DNA of 64,000 bases from Piscinibacter defluvii (GTDB taxonomy: Bacteria; Pseudomonadota; Gammaproteobacteria; Burkholderiales; Burkholderiaceae_C), in the NCBI RefSeq assembly GCF_004011805.1, contig NZ_RCHJ01000005.1, positions 372,001 through 436,000 on the forward strand, in the 5' to 3' direction. The position numbers and the translations under genes are program-made. Under the pieces are notes generated by a model that searched no databases, had not been told where the DNA came from, and worked only from the letters and a program-made list of their open reading frames with translations. Shown piece after piece: positions 53,416 to 62,124 of the stretch; the stretch's first letter is position 1; each line of letters begins with the position of its first letter.

Positions 53416-54501
53416 ATGCAGCGATTCGCGATCATCGGAGACGCCGACGACAGGCGCAACGATCCCAAGCACCCCCATCCGTTCGACCCGAAGGTCAACG
53501 TGGCGGCGGCGCAGGAGGCGGCCCGCCTGCTCGGCGCGGCGCTGGCGAACCGGGGCCACGGGCTGATCGTCTACGACGCCAACTTCATCGAGGCCGCGGT
53601 CGTGAGCGCCTACGTGGCCGCGCGGCCCGAGGCGTCCGAGCGCGGCGTGCCGATCGAGATCCGCCAGCCGAGCACCGGCGCCCCGGCCGTGCCGTTCGCC
53701 GAGGAGCGCAGCCACCCGGCGCTGTTCAACCGCGTCGCGGTGGCCTCGAACAGCTGGGATGTCTCCTTCTACCGCTCGCTCGCCGATGCCGACGGCCTGG
53801 TGCTGATCGGCGGCGCGCGCTCGACCGCGATCGCCGGGCAGGTGGCGATCGGCGCGCGCGTGCCGGTGCTGGCGCTGCTGAAGACCGGCGGCTCGGCCGA
53901 GACCGTGTGGCGCACCATCGTGCCGGGCGTGGACCTGCCCGACGGCAACGAACACGCCCGCATGGCCGATGATCCGGGCGACGCGGCGGCCGCGCGCTGG
54001 GTCGAGCTGCTCGAGACGCAGCGCGTGCGCCGCTACGCGGTGGAGACCGGGCCGATCGTCTGGCATGCCGTCGTGGCGACGGTGCTGTTCGTGCTGGCGC
54101 TGGTGGCCGGGCTCGGCAGCCACCTGCTGGTGGCGGCGTTGCCGCCGGTGCTGGCCAAGGCGATGCTGTTCGCCGGCACGCTGTCGGCCGGCGTGGCGGG
54201 CGCGGCCGTCCGCATGGTGTTCGAGCGCCGCTACGGCAGCGGGCCGCGGGTGCCGCCCTCGATGGCGATCACGGTCGCGCTGGGCATGATGGCCGGCGCG
54301 CTCGCCGGCCTGCTGTACCTCGTGGCGCAGCCGGGCGACCTGGAGCTTGCCGGCGTCACCGGCCTGCGCCTGGTGGCGCTGATCACCGTCGTCGCCACCA
54401 TCGGCGGGCTGACGGCCGAGGCGGTGTTCCGCAAGCTGCTCGGCATCGACGTGCTGCGCACCGGCGGCCTCGCGGCCGGCGGCGGCAGCGGCAAGCCCTG
54501 A
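53416..54501 (+). CDS. SLOG-like Rossmann domain fused to four membrane helices
   Basis: 361 aa, ATG at 53416 with GGGAGGG about 8 nt upstream. Residues 1-205 look like a SLOG/LOG-type nucleotide-binding fold: RFAIIGDADDRRND at the start, then LIVYDANFIEAAVVSAYVA, ADGLVLIGGARSTAIAGQVA (126-143, the GG nucleotide-loop) and VPVLALLKTGGSAETVW (149-165). Four helices follow at about 217-236, 243-262, 283-303 and 315-334. SLOG domains are sensors of NAD-derived or other nucleotide signals in conflict systems, as in ThsA of Thoeris. The 31-bp gap to the TIR-WD40 gene makes a two-gene operon likely. Inference: nucleotide-gated membrane effector. Confidence 0.7.
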   Translation: MQRFAIIGDADDRRNDPKHPHPFDPKVNVAAAQEAARLLGAALANRGHGLIVYDANFIEAAVVSAYVAARPEASERGVPIEIRQPSTGAPAVPFAEERSHPALFNRVAVASNSWDVSFYRSLADADGLVLIGGARSTAIAGQVAIGARVPVLALLKTGGSAETVWRTIVPGVDLPDGNEHARMADDPGDAAAARWVELLETQRVRRYAVETGPIVWHAVVATVLFVLALVAGLGSHLLVAALPPVLAKAMLFAGTLSAGVAGAAVRMVFERRYGSGPRVPPSMAITVALGMMAGALAGLLYLVAQPGDLELAGVTGLRLVALITVVATIGGLTAEAVFRKLLGIDVLRTGGLAAGGGSGKP

Positions 54502-54532
54502 GGGGGGCCTGCGGACCCCGGCGGCGCCAGCC

Positions 54533-57292
54533 ATGAGCACCGACCCGCTGCCGCTGGACGCCTTCATCAGCTACTCGCGGCGCGACCGCGCCTTCGCCGA
54601 GCGCCTCGAGGCGGCGCTGAAGGCCTACCGCCCGCCGCGCGAGCTGGCCGTGGCGCAGCGCCACCTGGCGGTGTTCCGCGACGAGTCCGACATCGAGGCG
54701 GGCGACTACGACGAGGTGATCGGGCGCCACCTGGCGCAGTCGCGCCGGCTCGTCGTGGTGTGCTCGCCGGCCGCGCGCGCCAGCAAGTACGTCGACGACG
54801 AGATCGCGCGCTACGTGCGGCTGCACGGCGCGCAGGCGGTGGTGCCGGTGCTGATCGACGGCCTGGCCAACAACGAGGCCGCGCCGGACCAGCACGACCG
54901 CATGGCCTTCCCGGGCGCGCTGGTGGCGGCGATGCAGATGCCGCTGGCGGTGAGCTGGCGCGGCTTCGACCCGAAGCGCGACAAGGTCGACCGCGGCGCC
55001 TTCGAGGGCCCCTGGTACCAGCTGCTCGCGCACCTGTACGGCGTGAGCCGCGCCGAGATCGAGCAGCGCGACAAGCGGCGCCAGCAGCGCCGCCGGCGCA
55101 TCGCCTGGAGTGTGACCGGCGCGGTGGTCGCCACGCTCTGCGCGGCGCTGGTGCTCACGGTCCTGGCGCGCAACGAGGCGGTGCGCCAGCGCGACCTGGC
55201 CGAGCAGCGCCGCCTCGCGACGCAGGCGCGCCAGCTCAACGTCGAGGCGGCGGCCGCGCTGGCGCTGGACGGCGAGGGCGTGCAGCGCGGCCTGCTGCTG
55301 AGCCTCGAATCGCTCGCCTCGCACTGGACGGTGGAAGCGCAGGCCGCGCTGCTGCGCCACCTCGACCGCCTCGCCCCGCGCGGGCGCCGGATCGACGGGC
55401 CGCACCGTGCGCCGGTGGTGGCGCTCGCCGCGGATGCGCAGGGCCGCTGGATCGCCAGCGAAAGCGCCGACCTGCTGCTGGTGCGCGAGGCGGACACGCT
55501 GCGCGAGGTGCACCGCGCCGAGCGCCTGGGCGGCAACAGCAGCCTGCGCGCCGTCACCTTCAGCCCGGACGGCCGCTGGCTCGCGGCTGGCTGCACCGAG
55601 CGCGCCGGCTGCGTCTGGGACACCGCGACCTGGCGCAGCGTGCTGACGCTGGGCGAGGGCGGCCAGGTGCTGCGCGCCGCCGCCTTCGACGCGGACTCGC
55701 GCCGCCTCGCCGCGGTGGTGCCCGGTCGCACGCCGGTGCAGCTGTACGCCACCGACGGCTGGCGCGCGCTGCCGCTGCCGCCGGCCGACGACATCGCCGG
55801 GCGCATGGTCGACGGCCTGGGTTTCGTGGCGAGCTACCGCCTCGTGCTCAAGGTCGCCGACAAGGTGCTCTGGTGGGACCTCGACCCGCCGGCCCGGCTG
55901 GATGCCAGCCCCGGGCACGCGGGCTGGGCCTTCGCCTATGCCGGCACGACGCTCGTCACCCAGGACGGCGAACGCCGCCTGCGCGTGCACGAGGTGGACT
56001 ACGGCAGCGTGCTGCCCGAGCTGATCGAACAACCCGGCCCCTGGCAGCGCCGCGTGGCCGAGCGGGCGCCGCTGGTGTTCCTGGACTGGGCGGGCTGGCC
56101 GGCCCTGGCCGCGATCGATGTCGACGGCATGGCGGTCGTGTGGCCGCGCGCCGGCCCGCGCGACCCGCTGCACCTGGCCGGCGGCATCAGCCTCGGCGCC
56201 GGGCCCGGTGGCCTGCTGGTCGGCCGCCCGGACGGCCGCATCGAGATCACCGCGCTCGACCGCCCCGAGACGCTGCGCCTGGACCGGCCCGACGCCGTGC
56301 AGGCGCTCGCGCTCGCGCCGGACGGCGGCCGGGTCGCGCTGCGCGACGCGGCGGGCCGCGTGGCGGTGTTCGACACCGTGCAGGGCCAGCGGCTGGCCGG
56401 GTTCGAATCGGTGCCGGGCGAGGGCACCCTGGCCTTCAGCCGCGACGGCCGCTGGCTGGTGCTCGCCGGCCCGCGCGAGCTGCGTGTGCACGACGCGGCC
56501 GACGGACGCGAACGCCTGCGCCATGCCGCCGGGCAGGCGTTCGGCCCGGTGGGTTGGAGCGCGGACGGCCGCTGGCTGCTGGCGGTGTCGGACCGGCAAC
56601 TCCTGCGCTTTGGCGTCGAGGGCTGGCAGGCCCTCGCGCCGATCGCGCCGGCCGAAGGCATCACCGCGGTGCGGCTGAGCACCGACGGCCACGCCGTGGC
56701 GACCACCGGCTATTCGGACATCGCGCGCGGTGTGGGCCTGCGCCAGCCGTCGATCACGCGGGTCTGGGAGCTGGCCACCGGACGCGCGCTGGCCTGGCAG
56801 TCGCACGAGGCCGAGGACCTGGCGCGCATCGGCAGTGGCGTCACCTGGGCCCGCCGCGCGTCGGGCGCGACGGGCGAGTGGACGAGCCGCACCGCTGGCG
56901 GCGATGCCGCGCTCGCCGGCCAGGCGGCCGGCTGGCCGATGCTGCATACGCTGGACGAAAGCCACGCGGCGCCGCAGCGGCCCTGGCTGCAGACGCGCGA
57001 TGCCCATGGCGTGACGCTGGCGCAGCGGGCCGCCGAACGGGCCGCACGTGCCCATGGCAAGGCGCCGTCGGCACTCGCCTTCAGCGCCGACGGCCGGCGC
57101 CTGGCGAGCACGGGCGAGGATCGCAGCGTGCGGCTGTGGCCGCTGACGGCGGACGACCTGGTGGCCGATGCCTGCCGCCGGCTGCTGCGCAACCTCAGCG
57201 CCGAAGAATGGCAGCGCGCACTCGGCGACCTGCCCTACCGGAGCGGCTGCGCGGGGCTGCCCGGGCCGACGCCGCTGCCGGGTGCGCGCTGA
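54533..57292 (+). CDS. TIR-transmembrane-WD40-like repeat protein
   Basis: 919 aa. N-terminal TIR domain (about 7-170): AFISYSRRDRAFAERL, FRDESDIEAGDYDEVIGRHL, LVVVCSPAARASKYVDDEI, with Glu90 as the likely catalytic residue. A basic segment (KRRQQRRRRI) precedes one transmembrane helix (about 190-212), then a coiled-coil-like stretch (about 213-240) and a long beta-propeller-like region (about 280-905) with repeated AFSPDGRWLA-type strands and a final LAFSADGRRLASTGEDRSVRLWPL. The WD40 part would sense a partner or invader while the TIR part makes or destroys an NAD-derived nucleotide. Directly downstream of the SLOG-TM gene, supporting a signal-effector pair. It ends convergent with the lipoprotein gene. 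Confidence 0.85.
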   Translation: MSTDPLPLDAFISYSRRDRAFAERLEAALKAYRPPRELAVAQRHLAVFRDESDIEAGDYDEVIGRHLAQSRRLVVVCSPAARASKYVDDEIARYVRLHGAQAVVPVLIDGLANNEAAPDQHDRMAFPGALVAAMQMPLAVSWRGFDPKRDKVDRGAFEGPWYQLLAHLYGVSRAEIEQRDKRRQQRRRRIAWSVTGAVVATLCAALVLTVLARNEAVRQRDLAEQRRLATQARQLNVEAAAALALDGEGVQRGLLLSLESLASHWTVEAQAALLRHLDRLAPRGRRIDGPHRAPVVALAADAQGRWIASESADLLLVREADTLREVHRAERLGGNSSLRAVTFSPDGRWLAAGCTERAGCVWDTATWRSVLTLGEGGQVLRAAAFDADSRRLAAVVPGRTPVQLYATDGWRALPLPPADDIAGRMVDGLGFVASYRLVLKVADKVLWWDLDPPARLDASPGHAGWAFAYAGTTLVTQDGERRLRVHEVDYGSVLPELIEQPGPWQRRVAERAPLVFLDWAGWPALAAIDVDGMAVVWPRAGPRDPLHLAGGISLGAGPGGLLVGRPDGRIEITALDRPETLRLDRPDAVQALALAPDGGRVALRDAAGRVAVFDTVQGQRLAGFESVPGEGTLAFSRDGRWLVLAGPRELRVHDAADGRERLRHAAGQAFGPVGWSADGRWLLAVSDRQLLRFGVEGWQALAPIAPAEGITAVRLSTDGHAVATTGYSDIARGVGLRQPSITRVWELATGRALAWQSHEAEDLARIGSGVTWARRASGATGEWTSRTAGGDAALAGQAAGWPMLHTLDESHAAPQRPWLQTRDAHGVTLAQRAAERAARAHGKAPSALAFSADGRRLASTGEDRSVRLWPLTADDLVADACRRLLRNLSAEEWQRALGDLPYRSGCAGLPGPTPLPGAR

Positions 57293-57346
57293 ACCCGGAA
57301 ACGGTCCGGGGCGAACCCGCGCGACACGACCGGGGCCGCGGCCGGG

Positions 57347-57835
57347 TCATGGCGCCGTCCGGTCCGGCGCCTTGCGGGCGCACGCCTGCACCAGCACCTG
57401 CACGTAGCTGCGCATCTCCGAGGCATCGGTCCACTGCGGCGATTCGAACACCGCCACCGACGTCGCGGACGGCTCGGCGGGCACGACGGACACCGCGTGC
57501 GTGCCCGCCGCACGGTCGAACGTGCCGGTCACGCCGGCGCGGGCGAGATCGACATGTCGCGGGGAGGCATCGAGTCGCTCGGGGCTCGCGACCAGCGTGC
57601 ACTCCGGCTCCAGCCGGTACTGCCATCGCCGGCCGCGGGGGGCCTCGGCGCCGAGGCGGTTCATCGCGGCCAGGCGCTGGGCGGTCGACATGCCCTGCGG
57701 GTCGATCCGTTCGGCATCGCCGGTGGGGTAACCCTCGGAGCAGCCGGCCACGCCGGCCGCCAGCCCGGCAGCCGCCAGCCAGGCGCAAACGGGCCGGCCC
57801 GGTGCGGGGCGATCTGCGCGGCGCAACCGGTGCAC
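57347..57835 (-). CDS. Small predicted lipoprotein
   Basis: 162 aa from a GTG at 57835 (a TTG nine bases later is also possible). The signal peptide RPVCAWLAAAGLAAGVAGCSEG has a clear lipobox VAGC. The mature part (RIDPQGMSTAQRLAAMNRLGAEA, WQYRLEPECTLVAS, MRSYVQVLVQACARKAPD) is a small alpha/beta protein I do not recognise. It begins 12 bp after the stop of the ligand-gated-channel gene and is probably co-transcribed, so it may be an accessory of that channel. Confidence 0.65.
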   Translation of the reverse strand: MHRLRRADRPAPGRPVCAWLAAAGLAAGVAGCSEGYPTGDAERIDPQGMSTAQRLAAMNRLGAEAPRGRRWQYRLEPECTLVASPERLDASPRHVDLARAGVTGTFDRAAGTHAVSVVPAEPSATSVAVFESPQWTDASEMRSYVQVLVQACARKAPDRTAP

Positions 57836-57846
57836 CCGATGCGGCC

Positions 57847-58824
57847 CTAGCGGAAGGACTTGAACACCAGCCAGCCCGTCCACAGCAGGAAGGCGGCCGG
57901 GAACAGGAAGATGCAGAGGCGGTCCAGCCGCTTCCACTTCGCCTCCTCGCCGGCCTCGTCCCACTTCAGGCAGATCGCCGACTGCACGATCGAGGCGAAG
58001 ATGAAGCCCATCGCCACCATGTGCATCTGGTCGGCCACCGTCAGCAGCGCCGACTCCGGGATCGCGGAGGCGACCACGAAGGCGCTGGCCGCCACCGCGA
58101 ACAGCGCGCCCACGCCCAGGCCGAAACGCGGGTCCACGTCTACCGGGCGGATGCCGAAGGCGACGAAGGCCACCAGCGTGGCGAACACCACCGTGGACAG
58201 CAGCTTGACCGCCGAGCCGACACCGGCCCGCGTCATGTCCATGCCGAAGGTCAGGCGCGAGTAGGTCGACAGCGCGTCGGTGGGCTGCGAGGTGTCGCCG
58301 TAGTTGGTCTTGTATTCCTTCTGCGTGGCCTGGGTCGCGAAGCCCGAGACCACCCAGCCCGGCAGGCTGAGCTCGTCGCCCAGGCGCGAGTTCGTGATGT
58401 CGGGCTCGAACACCAGCGCGCTGTCGACGAACTGGCTGTCCTCGAGGTGCACCTGCACGCGGTGGCTGTCGAACGGGAAGCTCTCCAGCGCCCAGTTCTT
58501 GAAGATCGTCGCGGTCACGCGCGCCGAGGCGTAGTTCAGCTCGCCGATCTTCTTCTCGACCACGCTGGTCTGGCCGTCGATGCGGCCGTTGATCAGCTCC
58601 ATGCTGGCCAGCGGCTTGTACTCGGCCAGCTCGCCCTCGGCCTTCCAGCGGAACCAGATGTAGAAGTCGAGCGAGAACTTGCTTTCCTTGAAGCTCACCT
58701 CGGTCATCTTGTTGATGTAGGTGCCGACGACCACCTTGCCGGGCGCTGCGGCCGCCGGCATCGCGCCCCCGACGCCGAACGCCACGATCGCCGCAAGCAT
58801 TGCGAGAACTCTTCTGATGGACAC
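57847..58824 (-). CDS. Bacterial pentameric ligand-gated ion channel homologue (pLGIC/Cys-loop family)
   Basis: 325 aa from the GTG at 58824, with GGAGGA 9 nt upstream (an upstream ATG at 58866 would overlap the CorC gene). Signal peptide to about residue 27. The extracellular beta-sandwich includes SKFSLDFYIWFRWKAEG (48-64) and WALESFPFDSHRVQVHLED (111-129); FPFD is the hallmark of the Cys-loop, without cysteines as in other prokaryotic members. Four helices follow (about 204-223, 234-254, 268-286, 303-321). This is the size and order of GLIC/ELIC-like channels. Gating ligand and ion choice cannot be read from the sequence. The neighbour is a lipoprotein gene. Confidence 0.8.
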   Translation of the reverse strand: MSIRRVLAMLAAIVAFGVGGAMPAAAAPGKVVVGTYINKMTEVSFKESKFSLDFYIWFRWKAEGELAEYKPLASMELINGRIDGQTSVVEKKIGELNYASARVTATIFKNWALESFPFDSHRVQVHLEDSQFVDSALVFEPDITNSRLGDELSLPGWVVSGFATQATQKEYKTNYGDTSQPTDALSTYSRLTFGMDMTRAGVGSAVKLLSTVVFATLVAFVAFGIRPVDVDPRFGLGVGALFAVAASAFVVASAIPESALLTVADQMHMVAMGFIFASIVQSAICLKWDEAGEEAKWKRLDRLCIFLFPAAFLLWTGWLVFKSFR

Positions 58825-58849
58825 GAGCGATTCCTCCAGGGTGCACGGA

Positions 58850-60184
58850 TCAGGGGTGGGCGGCATCGGCGGCGGTCTGCGCCGCGCCGGGACCGTCCGT
58901 GTCGTCGGGCAGCGGGGAGGCGAGCACCTTGTCGATGCGCTTGCCGTCCATGTCGACGATCTCGAAGCGCCAGCGCTGCCACTGCGCCTTGTCGCCCTCG
59001 TGGGGCAGCTGCCCGGTCAGCAGCATCAGCATGCCGCTGAGCGTGTGATAGCGGCCACGGTCCTCCTCCGGCGCGGCGTCGAGCCCGAGGCGGTCTTTCA
59101 GCTCGGGAATCGGGATGTGGCCGTCGAGCAGCCACGATCCGTCGTCGCGCCGGACGGCCCACGCGGTGTCGGGGTTGCGCGGGTGGAACTCGCCGGTGAT
59201 CGCCTCGATCAGGTCCTGCAGCGTGACGATGCCCTGCACCTCGCCGTATTCGTCGATCACGAAGGCCATGTGCACGTCCATCGAGCGGAAGTTGTCGAGC
59301 AGTTCCATGCCGGCCAGGGTCTCCGGCACGTACAGCGGCTGCTCGAGCTGCGCCTGCAGGTCGGGCGCGCCGCCGCGCACCGTGCGCGACAGCAGCTTGC
59401 GGGCGTTGACCACGCCCTCGATGCGGTCCAGCCCGCCATGCACCACCGGGAAGCGGGCGTGATCGGATTGCTCGATGCGTGCGAGGTTCTGCTCGAACGG
59501 TGCGTCGAGGTCGAGGGCCACGACGTTGCCGCGCGGCACCATCAGCGAGGTGATCTGCCGGTCGTCGAGCAGGAACACGTTGCGCACCATGGTGTGCTCG
59601 TGCGACTCGATCACGCCGGCGCTCGTGCCTTCGGCCAGCACCGCATGGATCTCCTCCTCGGTGACGTGGGAGCCGCTGCGTTCGCGCACGCCCAGCAGGC
59701 GCAGCAGGAGGTTGGTCGAGCCCGACAGCAGCCGCACGAAGGGCTTCGTCGCCACGGCCAGCCAGCCGATCGGCTGGGCCACGAGCCGGGCCACGGCCTC
59801 GGGGTGGGTCTGGCCCAGGCGCTTGGGGACGAGCTCGCCCAGCACGATCGAGAAGTAGGTGATCAGCACCACCACCAGCGCGGTGGCCGCGTAGTGGCTG
59901 TAGGCCGCGTTCAGGCCGAGCGTCACGAGCCACTCGGCCAGCGGCCCGGCCAGGACCGCCTCGCCGACGATGCCGTTGAGCACGCCGATCGAGGTGATGC
60001 CGATCTGGATCGTCGACAGGAACCGGTTCGGATCCTCGCCGAGCGCGACCGCGGCGGCCGCGGCACGATCCCCCTCGTCGACGAGCTTCTGCATCCGCGC
60101 CTTGCGCGCGGTGACCAGCGCGATCTCCGACATCGCGAAGGCGCCGTTGAGCAGGATGAGGCAGAGGAGAAGCGCGATTTCCAT
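58850..60184 (-). CDS. CorC/HlyC-type (CNNM-like) membrane protein with CBS domains
   Basis: 444 aa. N-terminal DUF21 domain (about 1-190) with four helices (MEIALLLCLILLNGAFAMSEIAL; NAAYSHYAATALVVVLITYFSIVLGELVPKRLG), tandem CBS domains (about 205-335; RITSLMVPRGNVVALDLDA-like start, VVHGGLDRIEGVV, AFVIDEYGEVQGIVTLQDLIEAITGEF) and a CorC_HlyC domain (about 345-425). Members are magnesium/cobalt efflux or homeostasis proteins; the haemolysin label in older annotations is misleading. It lies 21 bp after exoD and 25 bp before the channel gene. Confidence 0.92.
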   Translation of the reverse strand: MEIALLLCLILLNGAFAMSEIALVTARKARMQKLVDEGDRAAAAAVALGEDPNRFLSTIQIGITSIGVLNGIVGEAVLAGPLAEWLVTLGLNAAYSHYAATALVVVLITYFSIVLGELVPKRLGQTHPEAVARLVAQPIGWLAVATKPFVRLLSGSTNLLLRLLGVRERSGSHVTEEEIHAVLAEGTSAGVIESHEHTMVRNVFLLDDRQITSLMVPRGNVVALDLDAPFEQNLARIEQSDHARFPVVHGGLDRIEGVVNARKLLSRTVRGGAPDLQAQLEQPLYVPETLAGMELLDNFRSMDVHMAFVIDEYGEVQGIVTLQDLIEAITGEFHPRNPDTAWAVRRDDGSWLLDGHIPIPELKDRLGLDAAPEEDRGRYHTLSGMLMLLTGQLPHEGDKAQWQRWRFEIVDMDGKRIDKVLASPLPDDTDGPGAAQTAADAAHP

Positions 60185-60205
60185 GGTGAGGGACCGGCCG
60201 CCGCG

Positions 60206-60856
60206 TCAGGGGAACGCGTTGGCGAGGAGGAACAGGGCGCTCTTGATCAGCGCGTAGAGCACGCCCCAGACGAGCGCCACCGAGCTGAGGGCGGCCGCCA
60301 GGCCGGCCAGCACCCAGAGGCCGTCGCGCTCGAGGATGCCCAGCGCGAACAGGCAGATCGCCAGCGCCGGCAGCATGTTGCCCAGGGGAATCGGCAGGAA
60401 CACGATCAAGGCGAGCAGCAGGCACAACAGGCCCACGCCGTACTCGGCCGGCGGCGTGCACAGTGCGGCCCAGCGCGGGCGCAGCAGCCGCTCGGCGCGC
60501 GCCAGCCAGGGCAGCGCCCGCGTGACGAGGGCAGCGAAGTGGCCGCGCGGCATCGAACGCTCGGCGATGACACGCGGCAGCCAGGGGCGCCGGCCCAGCG
60601 CCAGCTGCGCCGCCAGGAACAGCAGCGGCGCGCCGAGCAGCGCCGAGGTGCCCGGCGGGACCGGCACCACGTTGGGCAGCGCGAACAGGAGCAGCAGCGC
60701 CGCCAGCGCCCGGTCGCGCAGGGCGAGCAGCAGGTCGCCGACCGACACCCGTTCGCGCGAGACGTCGGCCGCCAGCTCGGCCAGCAGGTGCGACAGCGGG
60801 CGTGCCGTCGACCCTGCCGGAGCCGCCGCGACGGTCGGTACCTCGCCGCCGCTCAT
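60206..60856 (-). CDS. exoD: ExoD-family membrane protein
   Basis: 216 aa from the ATG at 60856 (a GTG two codons earlier is possible). ExoD pattern: LSHLLAELAADVSRERVSVGDLLLALRDRALAALLLLFALPNVVPVPPGTSALLGAPL, then RRPWLPRVIAERSMPR and several hydrophobic helices (VGLLCLLLALIVFLPIPLGNMLPALAICLFALG). ExoD was first linked to exopolysaccharide synthesis and stress tolerance in rhizobia; its biochemical role is unclear. In an operon-like run after the YccA gene (28-bp gap). Confidence 0.85.
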   Translation of the reverse strand: MSGGEVPTVAAAPAGSTARPLSHLLAELAADVSRERVSVGDLLLALRDRALAALLLLFALPNVVPVPPGTSALLGAPLLFLAAQLALGRRPWLPRVIAERSMPRGHFAALVTRALPWLARAERLLRPRWAALCTPPAEYGVGLLCLLLALIVFLPIPLGNMLPALAICLFALGILERDGLWVLAGLAAALSSVALVWGVLYALIKSALFLLANAFP

Positions 60857-60884
60857 CGGCACGGCCGGGTCGGGCGCGTCGGCC

Positions 60885-61577
60885 TCATTCGTCGCGCGAT
60901 CCGGCCAGGCCGAGCAGCGACAGCAGCGCCTGGAACACGTTGTAGATGCTCAGGTACACGCCGAGGGTGGCGCTGATGTAGTTGGTCTCGTGGCCGTCGC
61001 GCACGCGCTTGAGGTCGTACAGGATGAAGGCCGAGAAGATGCCGATGACCAGCACCGACAGCGTGATCATCAGGGCGCCGGAGCCGATGAAGACGTTGGC
61101 GATGCCGGCCACCAGCACCATGATGGCACCGATGAACAGCCACTTGCCCATTGCCGAGAGGTCGCGCCGGATGATCGACGACAGCGTGGCCATGCCGAGG
61201 AAGATCGCGCCGGTGCCGGCGAAGGCCGTCATGATCAGGCCCGCGCCATTGGCCAGGCCGAGCACGGCGCCGACCAGCCGGGCCAGCATCAGGCCCATGA
61301 AGAAGGTGAAGGCCAGCAGCACCGGCACGCCGGCGGCGGAGTTCTTGGTCTTCTCGATGGCGAACATGAAGCCGAAGGCGCCCACCAGGAACACGATCAG
61401 CCCGATGCCCGGGGACATCGCCCGGGCGATGCCGGTCGTCACCCCGATCCAGGCGCCCAGCACCGTGGGCACCATCGACAGCGCGAGCAGCCAGTAGGTG
61501 TTGCGCAGGACGCGGTTGCGCTCGGCGGACAGGGCCGCACCGGTCGATGCGGGATGAAGAGGAAAGCTCTGGTTCAT
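60885..61577 (-). CDS. Bax-inhibitor-1/YccA-family membrane protein
   Basis: 230 aa with seven hydrophobic helices and the C-terminal pattern FSAFILYDLKRVRDGHETNYISATLGVYLSIYNVFQALLSLLGLAG, diagnostic for BI-1/YccA proteins. YccA modulates the FtsH protease in Escherichia coli, and BI-1 relatives behave as pH-sensitive calcium leak channels. A short hydrophilic N-terminus (NQSFPLHPASTGAALSAERN) precedes the first helix. First gene of the minus-strand run that continues through exoD, corC and the channel. Confidence 0.92.
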   Translation of the reverse strand: MNQSFPLHPASTGAALSAERNRVLRNTYWLLALSMVPTVLGAWIGVTTGIARAMSPGIGLIVFLVGAFGFMFAIEKTKNSAAGVPVLLAFTFFMGLMLARLVGAVLGLANGAGLIMTAFAGTGAIFLGMATLSSIIRRDLSAMGKWLFIGAIMVLVAGIANVFIGSGALMITLSVLVIGIFSAFILYDLKRVRDGHETNYISATLGVYLSIYNVFQALLSLLGLAGSRDE

Positions 61578-61628
61578 GACGGTTCCTGGAAGTGAACGGG
61601 CGGCACGCCGCGTTCGGTGGAGAGGCCA

Positions 61629-61695
61629 CCGGGCCACCGGTGCCCGGCGGGCCCCGTGTGCAAGAGGTGTGGGAGGCGCGGCGCGAGGCGCCGCG
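61629..61695 (-). terminator. Two GC stem-loops downstream of the small secreted protein gene
   Basis: CGCGGCGC-GAG-GCGCCGCG at 61677-61695 and CCGGGC-CACCGGT-GCCCGG at 61629-61647 lie just past the stop of the minus-strand gene at 61703. No T-run follows, so this may be a GC-rich terminator or only a repeat. Confidence 0.4.
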
Positions 61696-61702
61696 GCGGG
61701 GA

Positions 61703-62065
61703 CTACGCGTCGACCGTGGCCGCGCAGGGCGGGCGCTGCAGCGCGTCGAGGAAGGGCGGGCTCAGCGCGTTCATCGAGAACGGCGCCGGCGGCGCCATGG
61801 CGAGTGCCGGCGCCTGCACCTCGGCACGGCCCTGCAGGAGGCAGGGCAGGTCCGCCAGGTGCTCGATCTGTGCCTGTGCGGGCAGGTCGTCCAGATGGTG
61901 GTCGGCGACCGACCCGTCGCTGCCTGCATACGGCGAACCGACCGCCAGCGCGGCCACCTGTTGCGCGGCGTCCGGCGTGTCGGGCGCGAACACCTGCTCC
62001 TGCGCCGCGAGGGCGGACCAGAACATGACAAGCGCCAGCAGGAAGGCAACGGCCCGGGAGAACAT
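61703..62065 (-). CDS. Small secreted hypothetical protein
   Basis: 120 aa from the ATG at 62065. Signal peptide FSRAVAFLLALVMFWSALAAQEQ; the mature part has a charged His/Asp-rich stretch (SVADHHLDDLPAQAQIEHLADLPCLLQG) and a Pro-rich C-terminus (FSMNALSPPFLDALQRPP). The DHHLDDLP stretch could bind a metal. No family recognised. The minus-10 element lies only 9 nt before the start codon and there is no Shine-Dalgarno sequence, consistent with a leaderless message. Confidence 0.6.
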   Translation of the reverse strand: MFSRAVAFLLALVMFWSALAAQEQVFAPDTPDAAQQVAALAVGSPYAGSDGSVADHHLDDLPAQAQIEHLADLPCLLQGRAEVQAPALAMAPPAPFSMNALSPPFLDALQRPPCAATVDA

Positions 62066-62074
62066 GTGGCGGTC

Positions 62075-62080
62075 ATTGTA
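62075..62080 (-). promoter_or_regulatory. Minus-10 element TACAAT of the small secreted protein gene
   Basis: TACAAT on the minus strand ends 9 nt before the ATG, matching the layout at 26009-26014. No minus-35 motif is clear. It implies a transcript starting at or next to the start codon. Confidence 0.45.
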
Positions 62081-62124
62081 GGGCTTGGTGACCGCGGGCC
62101 TCGCGGGCCGTCCGCAGTCCTGCC

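Noticed and set aside
58850-60184. Haemolysin
   Set aside because: The DUF21-CBS-CorC layout belongs to ion-homeostasis proteins; the haemolysin name is historical.
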